From Actinomycetes bacterium (lineage in GTDB: Bacteria; Actinomycetota; Acidimicrobiia; Acidimicrobiales; Acidimicrobiaceae): a DNA stretch of 50,057 bases. The stretch lies in NCBI GenBank assembly GCA_021785255.1, contig JAJYGA010000142.1, forward strand, positions 1 through 50,057, written 5' to 3'. The position numbers and the translations under genes are program-made. How positions within the stretch are numbered: position 1 is the first letter of the stretch; the number at the start of each line of letters is the position of its first letter. The notes below the pieces were generated by a model. That model was not told where the DNA came from, made no database searches, and worked only from the letters and a program-made list of their open reading frames with translations. Positions 1 through 9,154 of the stretch are shown here, piece by piece.

Positions 1-321
1 TGTTACCTGCTGTCCAAAGCTCAGCGGGAACAGGCCGAAGAGCGGCTGAAGGCACTTGAACGTTCTTCAGATGGTTTCTACCTGGCGGAGAAGGATCTGG
101 AGCTACGTGGTGAAGGTACTATATTTGGTACGAAACAGCGAGGAAGTAACGATCTCAAGCTGGCGTCGTTACTACGCGATCGCGAGGTCGTGCCCCAGTC
201 AAGACAAGTCGCAGAAAAAATGATCACCAAAGACCCAACGCTCTCCCATGCCGCAGAACTAAAAGAAGAGATTCGAGAACTATTCAAAGACGAGGATATT
301 AAATACCTCTTTCTCGGATAG
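1..321 (+). CDS. recG: ATP-dependent DNA helicase RecG, C-terminal part (5' end outside the window)
   Basis: Frame 1 is open from the first base and encodes 106 residues ending at the TAG at 319-321. The segment starts with a YLLSK-like stretch and carries the DGFYLAEKDLELRGEG motif of the RecG/UvsW helicase C-terminal domain, followed by a motif that resembles the usual FGTKQSG (here FGTKQRG) and the short C-terminal wedge-contacting helices. RecG is a superfamily 2 helicase that remodels stalled forks and Holliday junctions in the cytoplasm. In actinobacteria recG commonly sits just before rsmD and coaD, as here. Only the last 100 or so residues are present, so the helicase core cannot be checked. 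A gap of 57 bases separates it from rsmD. Confidence 0.9.
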   Translation, partial: CYLLSKAQREQAEERLKALERSSDGFYLAEKDLELRGEGTIFGTKQRGSNDLKLASLLRDREVVPQSRQVAEKMITKDPTLSHAAELKEEIRELFKDEDIKYLFLG

Positions 322-378
322 CTCAATCCTGAGACGCCCTGTCGCATTGAAGTGTATTAGGTGGTAAAGTGAACGCTT

Positions 379-933
379 GTGAGGGTCCTGTCCGGAAGTG
401 ATAAAGGGAGACGACTAATCGCGCCTCAGGGATCCTCGACTAGACCGACGACAGCGAGAGTCCGAGGATCTCTCTTTGATATTTTGGTTTCTCGTTATGA
501 TCTGACCAACACCACTGTTCTTGATCTATATGCAGGAAGTGGTGCGTTGGGTCTTGAGGCACTGTCGCGTGGAGCGTCAAGAGTTACCTTTGTGGACTGG
601 TCACCGAAAGCCTCGAGAGTACTTCGACAAAATATTTTAAGGCTTGGGGTTATGAATCGATCGAAGCTGGTTCGTGCAAATGCGATGGAGTACCTCCAAC
701 GCCTTGACGAAGAGGATAAAGATGTATTCGATCTAGTGTTTTGTGACCCACCGTATGAGTTTTCGCAGTGGCAATCCCTACTAGAGCTATTGCCAAAAGG
801 AGCTATTTTGGTGCTTGAGTCAGACCGAGAGATCAATCCTCCAGTAGATAGAGTGACGGTGAAATGTAAGCGCTACGGTGGAAGTGTGGTTACAGTTTTG
901 AGTCCCATAGAGATCAAAGGTGGTAATTGTTGA
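379..933 (+). CDS. rsmD: 16S rRNA (guanine(966)-N2)-methyltransferase RsmD
   Basis: This 184-residue protein has the full RsmD layout: an N-terminal RVLSGSDKGRRL segment, the AdoMet-binding glycine motif DLYAGSGALGLE at residues 49-60, and the catalytic DPPY motif at residues 123-126. RsmD methylates N2 of a conserved guanine of 16S rRNA in the assembling 30S subunit, using S-adenosylmethionine. The start is GTG; the matching N-terminal family motif begins immediately after it. The stop overlaps the start region of coaD, so the two are probably translationally coupled. The length is normal for the family. The rsmD-coaD pairing is widespread in bacteria and supports the call. Confidence 0.95.
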   Translation: MRVLSGSDKGRRLIAPQGSSTRPTTARVRGSLFDILVSRYDLTNTTVLDLYAGSGALGLEALSRGASRVTFVDWSPKASRVLRQNILRLGVMNRSKLVRANAMEYLQRLDEEDKDVFDLVFCDPPYEFSQWQSLLELLPKGAILVLESDREINPPVDRVTVKCKRYGGSVVTVLSPIEIKGGNC

Positions 934-1412
934 AAAAGGCTCTATTTCCTGGGTCCTTTGATCCATTTCATAACGGGCACCTTGAAGTTGTGGAACGGGC
1001 TTCACAACTTTTTGACCAAGTTGTCGTCGCGGCTATGAGGAATCCTCAAAAGGCGAGCCCGATGTTTGACCTCGATGAACGGAAACGTCTCATCGAGGAG
1101 TCAACTGCGTACTTGAAAAATGTCGAGATAGTCTCGCTTTCAACGTTGGTGGTTGATTTGGCAAGGGCTCTAGATGTGACCGTGATCGTTCGTGGACTTA
1201 GGGCTGTATCAGATTTTGAGTCAGAGTTGCAGATGGCTCAGATGAACCGACAGCTGTCTGGCATAGATACCGTCTTTATTCCAACTTCGTCCGAGTATAG
1301 TTTTCTGGCGTCTAAGCTTCTACGCGAGGTGGCGCAGTATGGTGGGGATATCTCGTCTATGGTACCGGGCCCAGTTGCCAAGGAGTTCTCAAACAGATTC
1401 GGTGATAGGTGA
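927..1412 (+). CDS. coaD: Phosphopantetheine adenylyltransferase (CoA biosynthesis)
   Basis: This protein of about 161 residues starts with the nucleotidyltransferase motif GSFDPFHNGH (residues 9-18, the T/HxGH class) and later has RGLR and the YSFLASKLLREVA...GGDISSMVP signature of bacterial CoaD. It adenylylates 4'-phosphopantetheine to dephospho-CoA, the penultimate step of CoA synthesis in the cytoplasm. Two consecutive TTG codons at 927 and 930 can both serve as start; an AAAGGTGGT ribosome-binding site lies just upstream. The gene overlaps rsmD by a few bases at its 5' end and the SepIVA-like gene at its 3' end, indicating one transcript. Confidence 0.95.
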   Translation: MLKKALFPGSFDPFHNGHLEVVERASQLFDQVVVAAMRNPQKASPMFDLDERKRLIEESTAYLKNVEIVSLSTLVVDLARALDVTVIVRGLRAVSDFESELQMAQMNRQLSGIDTVFIPTSSEYSFLASKLLREVAQYGGDISSMVPGPVAKEFSNRFGDR

Positions 1413-1984
1413 TGTCTGACGATTTGCCTCCAAGTGACCAGTTGATATCCAACTCGCGAGATGAACTCGTGGATCTCTTGCGAACAGCAGTTGAGATGGT
1501 TGAGTCTGCGAAGTCAGTTCCTCTGTCCTCTTCTGTCATGATCTCTAAAGATGACTTGTTAGAGGTTCTATATGAAGCCCTCGAGCACATTCCTTACGAA
1601 ATCATGGAAGCAAAAAGACTGCTAAGAGACAAGGAGTCCTATCTCGAGGGAGTCCGCTTGGAGGCAGAGGAGATATTGGAAGCAGCCAGATCTCAGGCAG
1701 AGGGCTTCGTGTCAAAAACTGAGGTGGTCCGGCAGGCAAATTCAAAGGCTCGCCACATCATTCAAGAGGCAAAACAAGAGGCCTCTAAGATGCGTTTCGA
1801 GGCGGAAGACTATGCGGATCAGCGATTGGCAGCGCTCGAGATTGCGTTGGTCAATACCTTGAAAGCGGTAAATGCAGGCAGGGAAAGACTTGCAACATCG
1901 GTTACCGTCCGAGAGTCCTCGAAGTCAATAGTGGCTCCTAATGAATCACTTGAGGATGATTTTTTCGATCAAGATAAGGGTTAG
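1409..1984 (+). CDS. sepIVA: DivIVA-like coiled-coil protein, SepIVA-type septation factor
   Basis: This 191-residue protein is almost entirely charged and helical. Residues 65-160 form a long Glu/Ala/Lys-rich coiled coil with an EAEEILEAARSQAE-type DivIVA/ATP-synthase-b-like pattern. I assign it by context and character: in mycobacteria the DivIVA-domain septation protein SepIVA (Rv2927c) lies next to the DUF177, rnc, mutM and smc genes, and the same neighbours follow here. SepIVA acts at the division septum and influences peptidoglycan precursor enzymes. The start is GTG at 1409 or ATG at 1412, overlapping the coaD stop. The family (DivIVA-like coiled coil) is well supported; SepIVA orthology is inferred from synteny. 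Confidence 0.75.
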   Translation: MMSDDLPPSDQLISNSRDELVDLLRTAVEMVESAKSVPLSSSVMISKDDLLEVLYEALEHIPYEIMEAKRLLRDKESYLEGVRLEAEEILEAARSQAEGFVSKTEVVRQANSKARHIIQEAKQEASKMRFEAEDYADQRLAALEIALVNTLKAVNAGRERLATSVTVRESSKSIVAPNESLEDDFFDQDKG

Positions 1985-1987
1985 TCG

Positions 1988-2491
1988 ATGAAACCTTTTG
2001 CAGTTGGTGTAACCAAGCTTCTCCGAGATACGTCAAGTCCCTTGTATTTTGACTTACAAGGTACAATCAAGGATGCTTTCGTAACGTTTTCCAAGGTAGA
2101 TGAGGATGAAATCGTCACGGTTAAAGGTCTCGTAGAGTCGGTCCACCAAGGTCTCTTGGTAAATGCGGTGATCCAAACGCGTTGGCAGGGTTCCTGCGTT
2201 AGGTGTCTGGAGGAGGCCTCAGGTGAGATAAAAGTACAAGTACGAGAGCTGTTTGAACCTCAAGGATCGGGTGAAGACGACAGTTACCACTTTGATGGCG
2301 AGATTTTGGACTTGACAGAGCTGATAAAGGACTTCATTGTACTTGAACTACCAGTGGTACCTTTATGTCGTAAAGACTGTAAGGGGCTCTGTGCGACATG
2401 TGGACAAAATCTTAACGAGGGAAGTTGCAGCTGCATAAAAGACGATATTGACCCAAGATGGGGTAAACTTCGCTCCCTTTCGGATGGCTAA
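1988..2491 (+). CDS. YceD/DUF177 family protein
   Basis: This 167-residue protein has the DUF177 (YceD) pattern: a central GSCVRCLEEASG motif, a VRELFEP segment, an acidic stretch ending in DLTELIKDFIVLELP, and a Cys-rich tail with CRKDCKGLCATCGQNLN and a final CSC. The cysteines probably bind zinc. The gene lies directly before rpmF, as in most bacteria, where the two are co-expressed with plsX and the fatty-acid genes. YceD has been connected with 23S rRNA/ribosome accumulation in plants and bacteria, but its molecular role is not settled. It begins with ATG three bases after the preceding stop, so it is likely coupled to that gene. Confidence 0.9.
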   Translation: MKPFAVGVTKLLRDTSSPLYFDLQGTIKDAFVTFSKVDEDEIVTVKGLVESVHQGLLVNAVIQTRWQGSCVRCLEEASGEIKVQVRELFEPQGSGEDDSYHFDGEILDLTELIKDFIVLELPVVPLCRKDCKGLCATCGQNLNEGSCSCIKDDIDPRWGKLRSLSDG

Positions 2492-2561
2492 TGGAGCAAC
2501 TCCGGCTAGATTTATTTCCTTGTGGTTTATCGTAAGTCACGTAACTCTGGAGAAACTATAG

Positions 2562-2741
2562 ATGGCTGTTCCTAAGAAGAAGACCTCCAAGGCGAAGTCA
2601 GCAAGTCGTAAAGCAAGCGCATGGCGTTTAGATGTGGCATCGTCTAGTACTTGCCCGTACTGCGGTGGAATAAAAAGACCTCACTATGTGTGTCCGACAT
2701 GCGGATACTACAAAGGTCGTCAAGCTGTTGAAGTGGAGTAG
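2562..2741 (+). CDS. rpmF: 50S ribosomal protein L32
   Basis: A 59-residue ORF beginning with ATG shows the basic N-terminus MAVPKKKTSKAKS typical of L32, followed by two zinc-ribbon pairs, CPYCGG and CPTCGYYKG. The four-cysteine form is the zinc-binding C+ version of L32, in contrast to the cysteine-free paralogue that some actinobacteria carry for zinc starvation. L32 is a structural protein of the large ribosomal subunit near the peptidyl transferase region. A TGGAGAA motif a few bases upstream can act as ribosome-binding site. The gene sits between DUF177 and plsX, the canonical position. Confidence 0.95.
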   Translation: MAVPKKKTSKAKSASRKASAWRLDVASSSTCPYCGGIKRPHYVCPTCGYYKGRQAVEVE

Positions 2742-2750
2742 TGGCGTTAG

Positions 2751-3785
2751 TTGAAACCAATTGCAATTGATCTCATGGGGGGAGATCATGCGCCCTCAGT
2801 AGTAGTTGAAGGATTGGAGAGAGTGTCCAAAGAGACAGATATTCCAATCTTAGCTATAGGGACGCATGAGGCGGTCGCTATGGTCGAGGATCTGTCGAAT
2901 GTCTCAGTTCTAGTGGCCAACGAAGTCATAGATATGGACGAAGATGCCGCTTATGCGGTTCGACGCAAGAAAGACTCTTCGATTGTTCGTTGTGCTGAAG
3001 CCGTCAGAGACGGCGAGGCCTCAGCGATGTTCTCTGCGGGAAATACTGGCGCGGCAATGGCAGCATCGTTGTTTAAGATGGGCCGAATCTCTAAGGTTTC
3101 TAGACCAGCAATCGCGACAACCATTCCTAGGCCAGGGCTCAACGTTCCTACTATATTGTTGGATTCAGGAGCCAACTCGGACTGTACGCCAGAGTGGCTA
3201 GTGCAGTTCGCAATCATGGGATCTATATACTCGGAGCTTCGGTTCAATATCAAGGCACCAAGAGTAGGAATCCTCTCCATAGGAGAGGAGCCTGGAAAGG
3301 GAAACTCTTTAGTTAAAGAGACCTATGAGCTGCTAATACAGGATAAGGTGATCAACTTTATTGGCAACTGTGAAGGTCGCGATGTGATGGCAGGAACCGT
3401 GGACGTTGTCGTTACTGACGGCTTCACAGGCAACGTTGTGCTCAAGACTCTCGAAGGCGGGATGAGAGCCTTTGCTAAGGCTGCTCTAAAAGCTCTATCG
3501 CCCAAAGACGAGCTAGACACGCTGTTGGACACGGCTCTTCCGCGTCTTGCACCTTTGATAACGGAGCTCTCCGCAGATACCTATGGAGGAGCAGCATTGC
3601 TGGGTGTAGATGGTCTTTGTCTGATAGGTCATGGTTCGTCGGGGCCTGAGGCAATATACAATGCAGTGGTTGAGGCGGACAAGATCGTACGACTTAATTT
3701 AGTGGAAGCTATTGCGTCCACTTTAAAGCAGCACTACACACAAGGAGATCAAGGTGCAAGAGTTGACTCGTCAACAAATATTTGA
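2751..3785 (+). CDS. plsX: Phosphate acyltransferase PlsX
   Basis: This 344-residue protein starts with the PlsX signature IAIDLMGGDHAP and has the expected GNTGAAM, LLDSGAN, GNCEGRD and VVTDGFTGNVVLK motifs. PlsX converts acyl-ACP to acyl-phosphate, the substrate of PlsY for the first acylation of glycerol-3-phosphate in membrane lipid synthesis; it is a peripheral membrane enzyme. The start is TTG, nine bases after the rpmF stop. The 3' end runs 32 bases into acpP, its acyl-carrier partner, which suggests coupled translation. The length is normal. Confidence 0.95.
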   Translation: MKPIAIDLMGGDHAPSVVVEGLERVSKETDIPILAIGTHEAVAMVEDLSNVSVLVANEVIDMDEDAAYAVRRKKDSSIVRCAEAVRDGEASAMFSAGNTGAAMAASLFKMGRISKVSRPAIATTIPRPGLNVPTILLDSGANSDCTPEWLVQFAIMGSIYSELRFNIKAPRVGILSIGEEPGKGNSLVKETYELLIQDKVINFIGNCEGRDVMAGTVDVVVTDGFTGNVVLKTLEGGMRAFAKAALKALSPKDELDTLLDTALPRLAPLITELSADTYGGAALLGVDGLCLIGHGSSGPEAIYNAVVEADKIVRLNLVEAIASTLKQHYTQGDQGARVDSSTNI

Positions 3786-4023
3786 GACAATTCGGGGCCA
3801 TTTGGCAGATATTTTGGAGATCGATCCCTCTAAGATACACGAAGGATCTTCCTTCAGCGAGGATCTCAACGCCGACTCCTTGGCTCTAATTGAACTTGTG
3901 GAAGCAATTGAAGATGAGTTCTCAAAAGGTGAAAGCGTTTTTAGGATCGAAGACGATGAACTAGAGGATTTAAAGACTATGAAAGATGCCGTAGACTACG
4001 TCGTTGATAAGCTTGGCGTTTAG
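3754..4023 (+). CDS. acpP: Acyl carrier protein
   Basis: An 89-residue acidic protein with the ACP signature DLNADSLALIELVEAIEDEF; Ser42 in the DSL motif is the site of 4'-phosphopantetheine attachment. ACP carries growing acyl chains in fatty-acid synthesis and delivers them to PlsX and phospholipid acyltransferases. The GTG start is preceded by an AAGGAG ribosome-binding site inside the end of plsX, giving a 32-base overlap. The genes on either side (plsX and rnc) match the classical plsX-acpP-rnc order. The protein is slightly longer than the 77-80 residues usual for AcpP because of extensions at both ends. Confidence 0.95.
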   Translation: MQELTRQQIFETIRGHLADILEIDPSKIHEGSSFSEDLNADSLALIELVEAIEDEFSKGESVFRIEDDELEDLKTMKDAVDYVVDKLGV

Positions 4024-4053
4024 CCAAACATTTGATTACATAAAGTCGCTATC

Positions 4054-4734
4054 TTGAAGCTAGAAGATCTTCTCCCAGAGAAGTTTTTGAACTCAAGTCT
4101 GTTTCTTCAATCGATGACTCACAAGTCGGCCGCGAAGTTGGAAGGGGACTCTAACGAGCGCCTTGAGTTTCTTGGGGATGCAGTTTTACAACTTGTCGTT
4201 ACTGAGTTTCTCTTTCGCAACTTTCAAGATCTCTCAGAGGGTCGCATGACCAAGATCAGAGCCGCCGTTGTAGGTACCCAGGCGTTGGCGGAAGCCGCTA
4301 CTGAGATCTCATTGCAAGACAGACTACGTTTTATACCCAGAGATGTGGGCGATTCAGGCGTTGCGAGCTCCTCCATGTTGGCGGATGGTCTTGAAGCTCT
4401 CGTGGCGGCCATATACCTTTCTTTGGGGATCGAGGAGGTTGAGAGATTCGTACTCAAAGTTTTCGGTGCGTTGATCGAGCAGAGCCTACCAGATGAGGTT
4501 CTAGGGGACTTTAAGTCTGATCTGCAGGAACGCTTAGCCAGTCTCAAGATGAACGGTACCCCTAGATACGAGGACTCATGGATCGGCCCAGACCATGACC
4601 GCACGTTTATGTCTGTCGTCTTCGTTGATGATACCTCTGTTGGTTACGGAATGGGCAAAACCAAGAAGGAGGCACAACAAAACGCGGCGATGAATGCCAT
4701 TGATCGTCTGTTTCATGGTAAGGGGGAGGGGTAG
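4054..4734 (+). CDS. rnc: Ribonuclease III
   Basis: This 226-residue protein has the RNase III signature NERLEFLGDAV at residues 34-44 with the catalytic Glu38 and Asp42, and the second acidic pair Asp110/Glu113 in MLADGLEALVAA. A double-stranded RNA-binding domain occupies the C-terminal 70 residues, ending in the KKEAQQNAA helix. RNase III cuts double-stranded RNA, releasing 16S and 23S precursors from the rRNA transcript. The start is TTG, 30 bases after the acpP stop. The stop codon is immediately followed by the GTG of mutM, so the two are cotranslated. Confidence 0.95.
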   Translation: MKLEDLLPEKFLNSSLFLQSMTHKSAAKLEGDSNERLEFLGDAVLQLVVTEFLFRNFQDLSEGRMTKIRAAVVGTQALAEAATEISLQDRLRFIPRDVGDSGVASSSMLADGLEALVAAIYLSLGIEEVERFVLKVFGALIEQSLPDEVLGDFKSDLQERLASLKMNGTPRYEDSWIGPDHDRTFMSVVFVDDTSVGYGMGKTKKEAQQNAAMNAIDRLFHGKGEG

Positions 4735-5595
4735 GTGCCTGAACTTCCAGAGGTTGAAACGATACGTCGGGATCTGTCGCAGTACTTCTCCGGTCTTGTC
4801 TTAGACGAGATTGCCGTCTTTGGGAAGCGTACTTTGCGTAGGTCTTTATGGACATCTCAAGAGATTGCAGAAGCCTTGGAGGGTCTTGTCCTTGTGGAGG
4901 TAACTCGATACGGGAAGTTCATACTAATTGGCTTTGGCAGCGCTGCAACCAATGTCAAGCACTACTTAGTGGTGCATCTTGGGATGTCAGGACGATTCGT
5001 ACGAAAAGCCGCTTTGCTCAACTGTGAAAAGGATCATACAAAGTTACGTCTCCGTTTTGGCGCGCAAGAGTTGGTGTTTTGGGACCCCCGCACCTTTGGA
5101 GAGGTCTTTTTGGAAGATGAATTGGATCAGGATGGTCGTCCTGGCTCACTCTCTATGACACTTGGTGTCGATCCCATCTTTGATCCAAAAGGTGTTTCAA
5201 GAGCCTTGTTTGAAGTAACAAAGAACTCCAAGCGACCGATAAAGTCAGTCTTGTTGGATCAAGGAGTCGTGGCCGGATTAGGCAATATCTACAGTGATGA
5301 AGTTCTTTTTCGGGCTCATGTGAAACCTACACGACGGGTTGGTTCTTTGAATACATTGGAGATAGAGACTATAGTTCATATGATCCAAGAGGTCCTTAAC
5401 GAGGCTATCAGTATGCGCGGGTCGTCTTTGAATGATAAAAGCTATCTAGACCTTGCTGGCTTGCCTGGTGAATATCAACAAAGGGTTCTTGTCTATGGTC
5501 GACATGGGAAAGCATGTGGCAACTGTGGTTCTACGATAGTACGAGTTCAGCTTTGTGGAAGGTACTCTAGCTATTGCCAGAACTGCCAGAGGTAG
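4735..5595 (+). CDS. mutM: Formamidopyrimidine-DNA glycosylase (Fpg/MutM)
   Basis: The 286-residue product begins PELPEVETIRRDL, where Pro2 is the Schiff-base nucleophile and Glu3 the general acid of Fpg. The helix-two-turn-helix region contains GLGNIYSDEVLFRA, and the C-terminal zinc finger has Cys261, Cys264, Cys281 and Cys284. Fpg removes 8-oxoguanine and formamidopyrimidines and nicks the abasic site by beta/delta elimination. All catalytic and zinc residues are intact. The GTG start abuts the rnc stop. rnc-mutM-smc is the actinobacterial order. Repair of oxidised guanine would suit an organism that also carries a cytochrome bd oxidase. Confidence 0.95.
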   Translation: MPELPEVETIRRDLSQYFSGLVLDEIAVFGKRTLRRSLWTSQEIAEALEGLVLVEVTRYGKFILIGFGSAATNVKHYLVVHLGMSGRFVRKAALLNCEKDHTKLRLRFGAQELVFWDPRTFGEVFLEDELDQDGRPGSLSMTLGVDPIFDPKGVSRALFEVTKNSKRPIKSVLLDQGVVAGLGNIYSDEVLFRAHVKPTRRVGSLNTLEIETIVHMIQEVLNEAISMRGSSLNDKSYLDLAGLPGEYQQRVLVYGRHGKACGNCGSTIVRVQLCGRYSSYCQNCQR

Positions 5596-5662
5596 CGGCA
5601 ATGAACCAATAACTTAGGAAGCTGAGCTATCTTGGCGAAGGGGAGTGTTTCGAGACGGGGTT

Positions 5663-8600
5663 ATGTATTTAAAGTATTTGGCCATCAAGGGATTTAAGTC
5701 GTTTGCGGACCCGGTTCGGGTGAGATTCTCTCCGGGGCTAACTGTTGTCGTAGGACCCAACGGATCAGGGAAATCAAACGTCGTCGATGCACTAGCTTGG
5801 GTGTTGGGTGCCCAAGGGCCAAAACAACTTCGTTCTTCAAAGATGGAAGACGTTATATTTGCGGGATCTGAAAATAGGGCACCTCTTGGCAGGGCGGAGG
5901 TATCTGTCACCTTTGACAACTCAGATGAAGCTCTTTCTTTAAAACTGAACGAGGTGTCTATCTCTCGAAGCCTTTTCCGTTCAGGAGAAAGTAGTTACAA
6001 GCTGAATGACGTTAGCTGCCGCCTCAACGAGCTCGTTGATTTACTTGGTGAGGTAGGTGTTGGCAAGAGCCAACACCTCATTATCTCCCAAGGTGAGATC
6101 GATGACATCGTAAACGCCCGCCCTGAGGAGATCAGGGTCATATTAGAAGAAGCCGCTGGGATTACCCGATACAAGAAACGTCGAGACGTTGCTTTAAAGC
6201 ACCTTCTTGAGGTCGATGCCGATCTTGAGCAGATATCGAAGTTGGAGAGGGACCTAAGACGCAGAATTAAGCCACTGGAAAAACAGTATGAGTCGGCCCG
6301 TCTGAGGGATGAACTGATTGGTAGACAAAGATCTTTGTCGCTTTGGATTGCAAAGATGGAGATAGATGAACTCAAAGACAGAGAAAGGTACCTCAGAGAA
6401 CACAGAGATACCATAAGGCGCGTAGGTGGTGAAAAGAAAAGTCGTTACGATCAGATCCGCTCTGAACTGAAAGAACTTGTGGACTTTGACAACTCACCAG
6501 AACTTGAGGTATCGACCCGGCTCAAAGAGAGAGTCGTCAACTTGGAGTCCAAGTTAGCCTCGAGAGAGCTGGTTATCTCTGAACGTATCTCATCTTTACA
6601 ACAAAGGGTTGAGTACTTAGCTCGCGAACTGGACTCGGCAAGAGTGCGCAGGATCCAAAGAACAAAAGACGAACTCGAGGCGAAACTTAAGCGTGAAGGC
6701 CAAGACCTGCTCCAAAGGGAACAAGCACTGAAGGAAATATCTTCAAATGTAGTTGCGCCGGACGTTAGCGACCTTGGAGCTTTGGAAGAAGAGATAGATG
6801 CAATACGAAAGCATCTGCTTGATAGACGCTCCACGCTGGAGTCCCAAAAGGCACAACAAAACCAGGAGGCATCAGCACGGAGGTTGCTCGGAGAAGATCT
6901 ACATAGAGCGGATGCACGGCTTGAGGAACTTGCCGCTGAAAAGAAAAGAGTTGGAGGTTTAAAAGATGAGGTTCAGCTTCAACTAGATCAGGTTCATGTG
7001 CTGATAGAAGATATCACCAAAGACCGAGAGAGGATACGAGCCCAAAGAAACGAGAGACTGGAGGAACTTCAAGTCGTGCGTGCCGATCTTGCCTCTTTGG
7101 AGGCAGAGATTGCAGCTCTTCGAACTTTCCAAGGAGAAAGAACTCAATCAGACTCGAAAAAGTTTATTGCCGAGAGTTTGCTCGAGTTCTATGAGGTTCC
7201 TGAGGGTTTGGAGTTTGCCCTTGAAGCCGCCTTAGGCCCTTTGTCTCAGGCGATCGTAGCAAGAGATGAAGAAGATTTAAGAGCGAAGTATCAGATTCTT
7301 TGTGAAGAAGGTACCTCTGGACTGGTGATCTCGCGGGAGTTTTTAGCGGAGTTGGCAAAAAATAGAAGAAGAAATACGGCAGCGTTTCCGCAAGATATCC
7401 TGCTGCTCTCAAGCTCGCTAAAGGTACGGACCGAGCTTCCCGTCATGGAACTTGATGTCTCGGTACTTCTTGACCTTGTTGGGGATGTGTGTGTCGTGAG
7501 GGATTACGAAGAAGGGGCTCAGTTAATCTCTCAGATTCCTACTCTCAAAGCGGTAACGAAGGACGGTCATATATTTTCCAAGGTACAGGCAGAGATCTCT
7601 TTACGAGGCGACAAGGCCCTAGCTATTCGAGTGGCTCATCTCGAAGCAAGGCGACACGTAAAAAGAAAAGAGGTCGATCATCTTGAACGCCAACAAGAAG
7701 AGGTCGACAAGCACTTTGATGCCCTAGCTGCGCGACTAGACAAAGAGAAGAAGGAGGCAGAAAACTTTAGGGTTAAAGAGCAAAAACTCGCCAGAGAGCA
7801 CTCTGTCCTCACGGATCGACTTGAGTCTCTCGTCCAAGAGCGGGAGCGGCTCCATCTGCAACTCGAGGACTTCAGATCCTCATTCGATGAGGCTTTTTTC
7901 CAAGACTTGACGGATGAATTGGCGAGGCTTTCTCAAGAGCTCAAGGACAAAGAAGAAAGAGTCTCTAACCTTCGAAAACAACGGAATGAGTACGATGTGC
8001 AACGCCGGAGGATAGAGTCCCTCAAGAGCGAGGTTCGGTTAAAAGCGATAGAGGTTGAGTCCGATGTGAAAGCGATGCGACAGCTAGACCAAGATCTAAA
8101 GGAAGAGGTGGAAGTCTACGAGAACATGAAGGCTGAACGCGACGCACAGCTTGCCACCTTTAACGCTGAGATTGAGCTTGCTTCATCTCTTAGAAGTCGG
8201 CTCCAAGAGTTTTTGGTGGCCGTGAGATCTACTTTAGATATGGTTAGCCATAAAGTCGATATCTTGGAAGAAAAAGCCAAAGAAACGATGCAAAGAAGAC
8301 GAACTTTAGAGTCCGAAGCCGTTTCCCTCGAGAAGGATCTGGCTACCTTTACAGTGCAACTTACCGAGGTGGAAGAGAACTTGAACAAGGTAGTTCTGAC
8401 ACAACAACTCAACGAGGAGTCGCTCTCGCGCTACTTGGGAGTAACTCTGTCTCAGGTCTTGAGCGCCCGACCCGTTGAAGGTGTCGCTGCTACGACAGCT
8501 AAGGATGAATTAGCAAGAACAGATGCCAAACTCAAAGAGCTAGGGGCGGTTAATCCGTATGCAGCATTAGAGCTTGAGGCCCTCAAAGACGAACTTCAAC

Positions 8601-9154
8601 AGGTTGAAGTGAACTTTTCTGATGTGAAATCCACGCGTAGAGAACTCAGATCCTTGCTTTCCAAGCTTGACGAAGAGATGAGAAGCTCCTTTTCCGATTC
8701 TTTTTCAAGTGTGAATAGTAACTTCGGTCAATTCTTCCAAAAGCTTTTTCCTGGTGGACAAGGCTCGTTGCGAATTGACAATAGCGTGGATGTTCTTCAG
8801 TCCCAGGTAGATATTGACGTGGTCATACCAGGGAAGAAGGTGAGACGCCTCTCTCTGCTTTCAGGTGGAGAACGATCGTTGGTCGGACTCGCTTTTTTGT
8901 TCGCGATATTTGAGACCAAACCAACTCCTTTTATTGTTCTAGATGAGGTTGAGGCTGCATTAGATGACCGAAACCTTTCAAGCTTTATTGATCTGTTAAA
9001 TGACTTTCGAACTCGCACTCAGATGATCGTGGTTACTCATCAAAAACGTACCATGGAGATTGCTGATGTCTTGGTAGGTATCTCCACCACTTTCAAAGGC
9101 AGTTCTCATGTCATCAGGGAAGAAGTCTCTCGTTATGAGGAAGAGTTTATCTAA
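5663..9154 (+). CDS. smc: Chromosome segregation protein SMC
   Basis: This protein of about 1163 residues has an N-terminal ATPase half with Walker A GPNGSGKSN at residues 31-39, two long coiled-coil arms, a hinge near residues 490-640, and a C-terminal half with the ABC signature LLSGGERSLVGLAFLFA and Walker B FIVLDEVEAALDD. SMC dimers with ScpA/ScpB form condensin, which compacts and segregates the chromosome. I chose the ATG at 5663 because the family begins MYLKxLxIKGFKSFA; a GTG at 5645 would add six residues and has the better upstream purine tract. No scpA or scpB is present here. Confidence 0.95.
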   Translation: MYLKYLAIKGFKSFADPVRVRFSPGLTVVVGPNGSGKSNVVDALAWVLGAQGPKQLRSSKMEDVIFAGSENRAPLGRAEVSVTFDNSDEALSLKLNEVSISRSLFRSGESSYKLNDVSCRLNELVDLLGEVGVGKSQHLIISQGEIDDIVNARPEEIRVILEEAAGITRYKKRRDVALKHLLEVDADLEQISKLERDLRRRIKPLEKQYESARLRDELIGRQRSLSLWIAKMEIDELKDRERYLREHRDTIRRVGGEKKSRYDQIRSELKELVDFDNSPELEVSTRLKERVVNLESKLASRELVISERISSLQQRVEYLARELDSARVRRIQRTKDELEAKLKREGQDLLQREQALKEISSNVVAPDVSDLGALEEEIDAIRKHLLDRRSTLESQKAQQNQEASARRLLGEDLHRADARLEELAAEKKRVGGLKDEVQLQLDQVHVLIEDITKDRERIRAQRNERLEELQVVRADLASLEAEIAALRTFQGERTQSDSKKFIAESLLEFYEVPEGLEFALEAALGPLSQAIVARDEEDLRAKYQILCEEGTSGLVISREFLAELAKNRRRNTAAFPQDILLLSSSLKVRTELPVMELDVSVLLDLVGDVCVVRDYEEGAQLISQIPTLKAVTKDGHIFSKVQAEISLRGDKALAIRVAHLEARRHVKRKEVDHLERQQEEVDKHFDALAARLDKEKKEAENFRVKEQKLAREHSVLTDRLESLVQERERLHLQLEDFRSSFDEAFFQDLTDELARLSQELKDKEERVSNLRKQRNEYDVQRRRIESLKSEVRLKAIEVESDVKAMRQLDQDLKEEVEVYENMKAERDAQLATFNAEIELASSLRSRLQEFLVAVRSTLDMVSHKVDILEEKAKETMQRRRTLESEAVSLEKDLATFTVQLTEVEENLNKVVLTQQLNEESLSRYLGVTLSQVLSARPVEGVAATTAKDELARTDAKLKELGAVNPYAALELEALKDELQQVEVNFSDVKSTRRELRSLLSKLDEEMRSSFSDSFSSVNSNFGQFFQKLFPGGQGSLRIDNSVDVLQSQVDIDVVIPGKKVRRLSLLSGGERSLVGLAFLFAIFETKPTPFIVLDEVEAALDDRNLSSFIDLLNDFRTRTQMIVVTHQKRTMEIADVLVGISTTFKGSSHVIREEVSRYEEEFI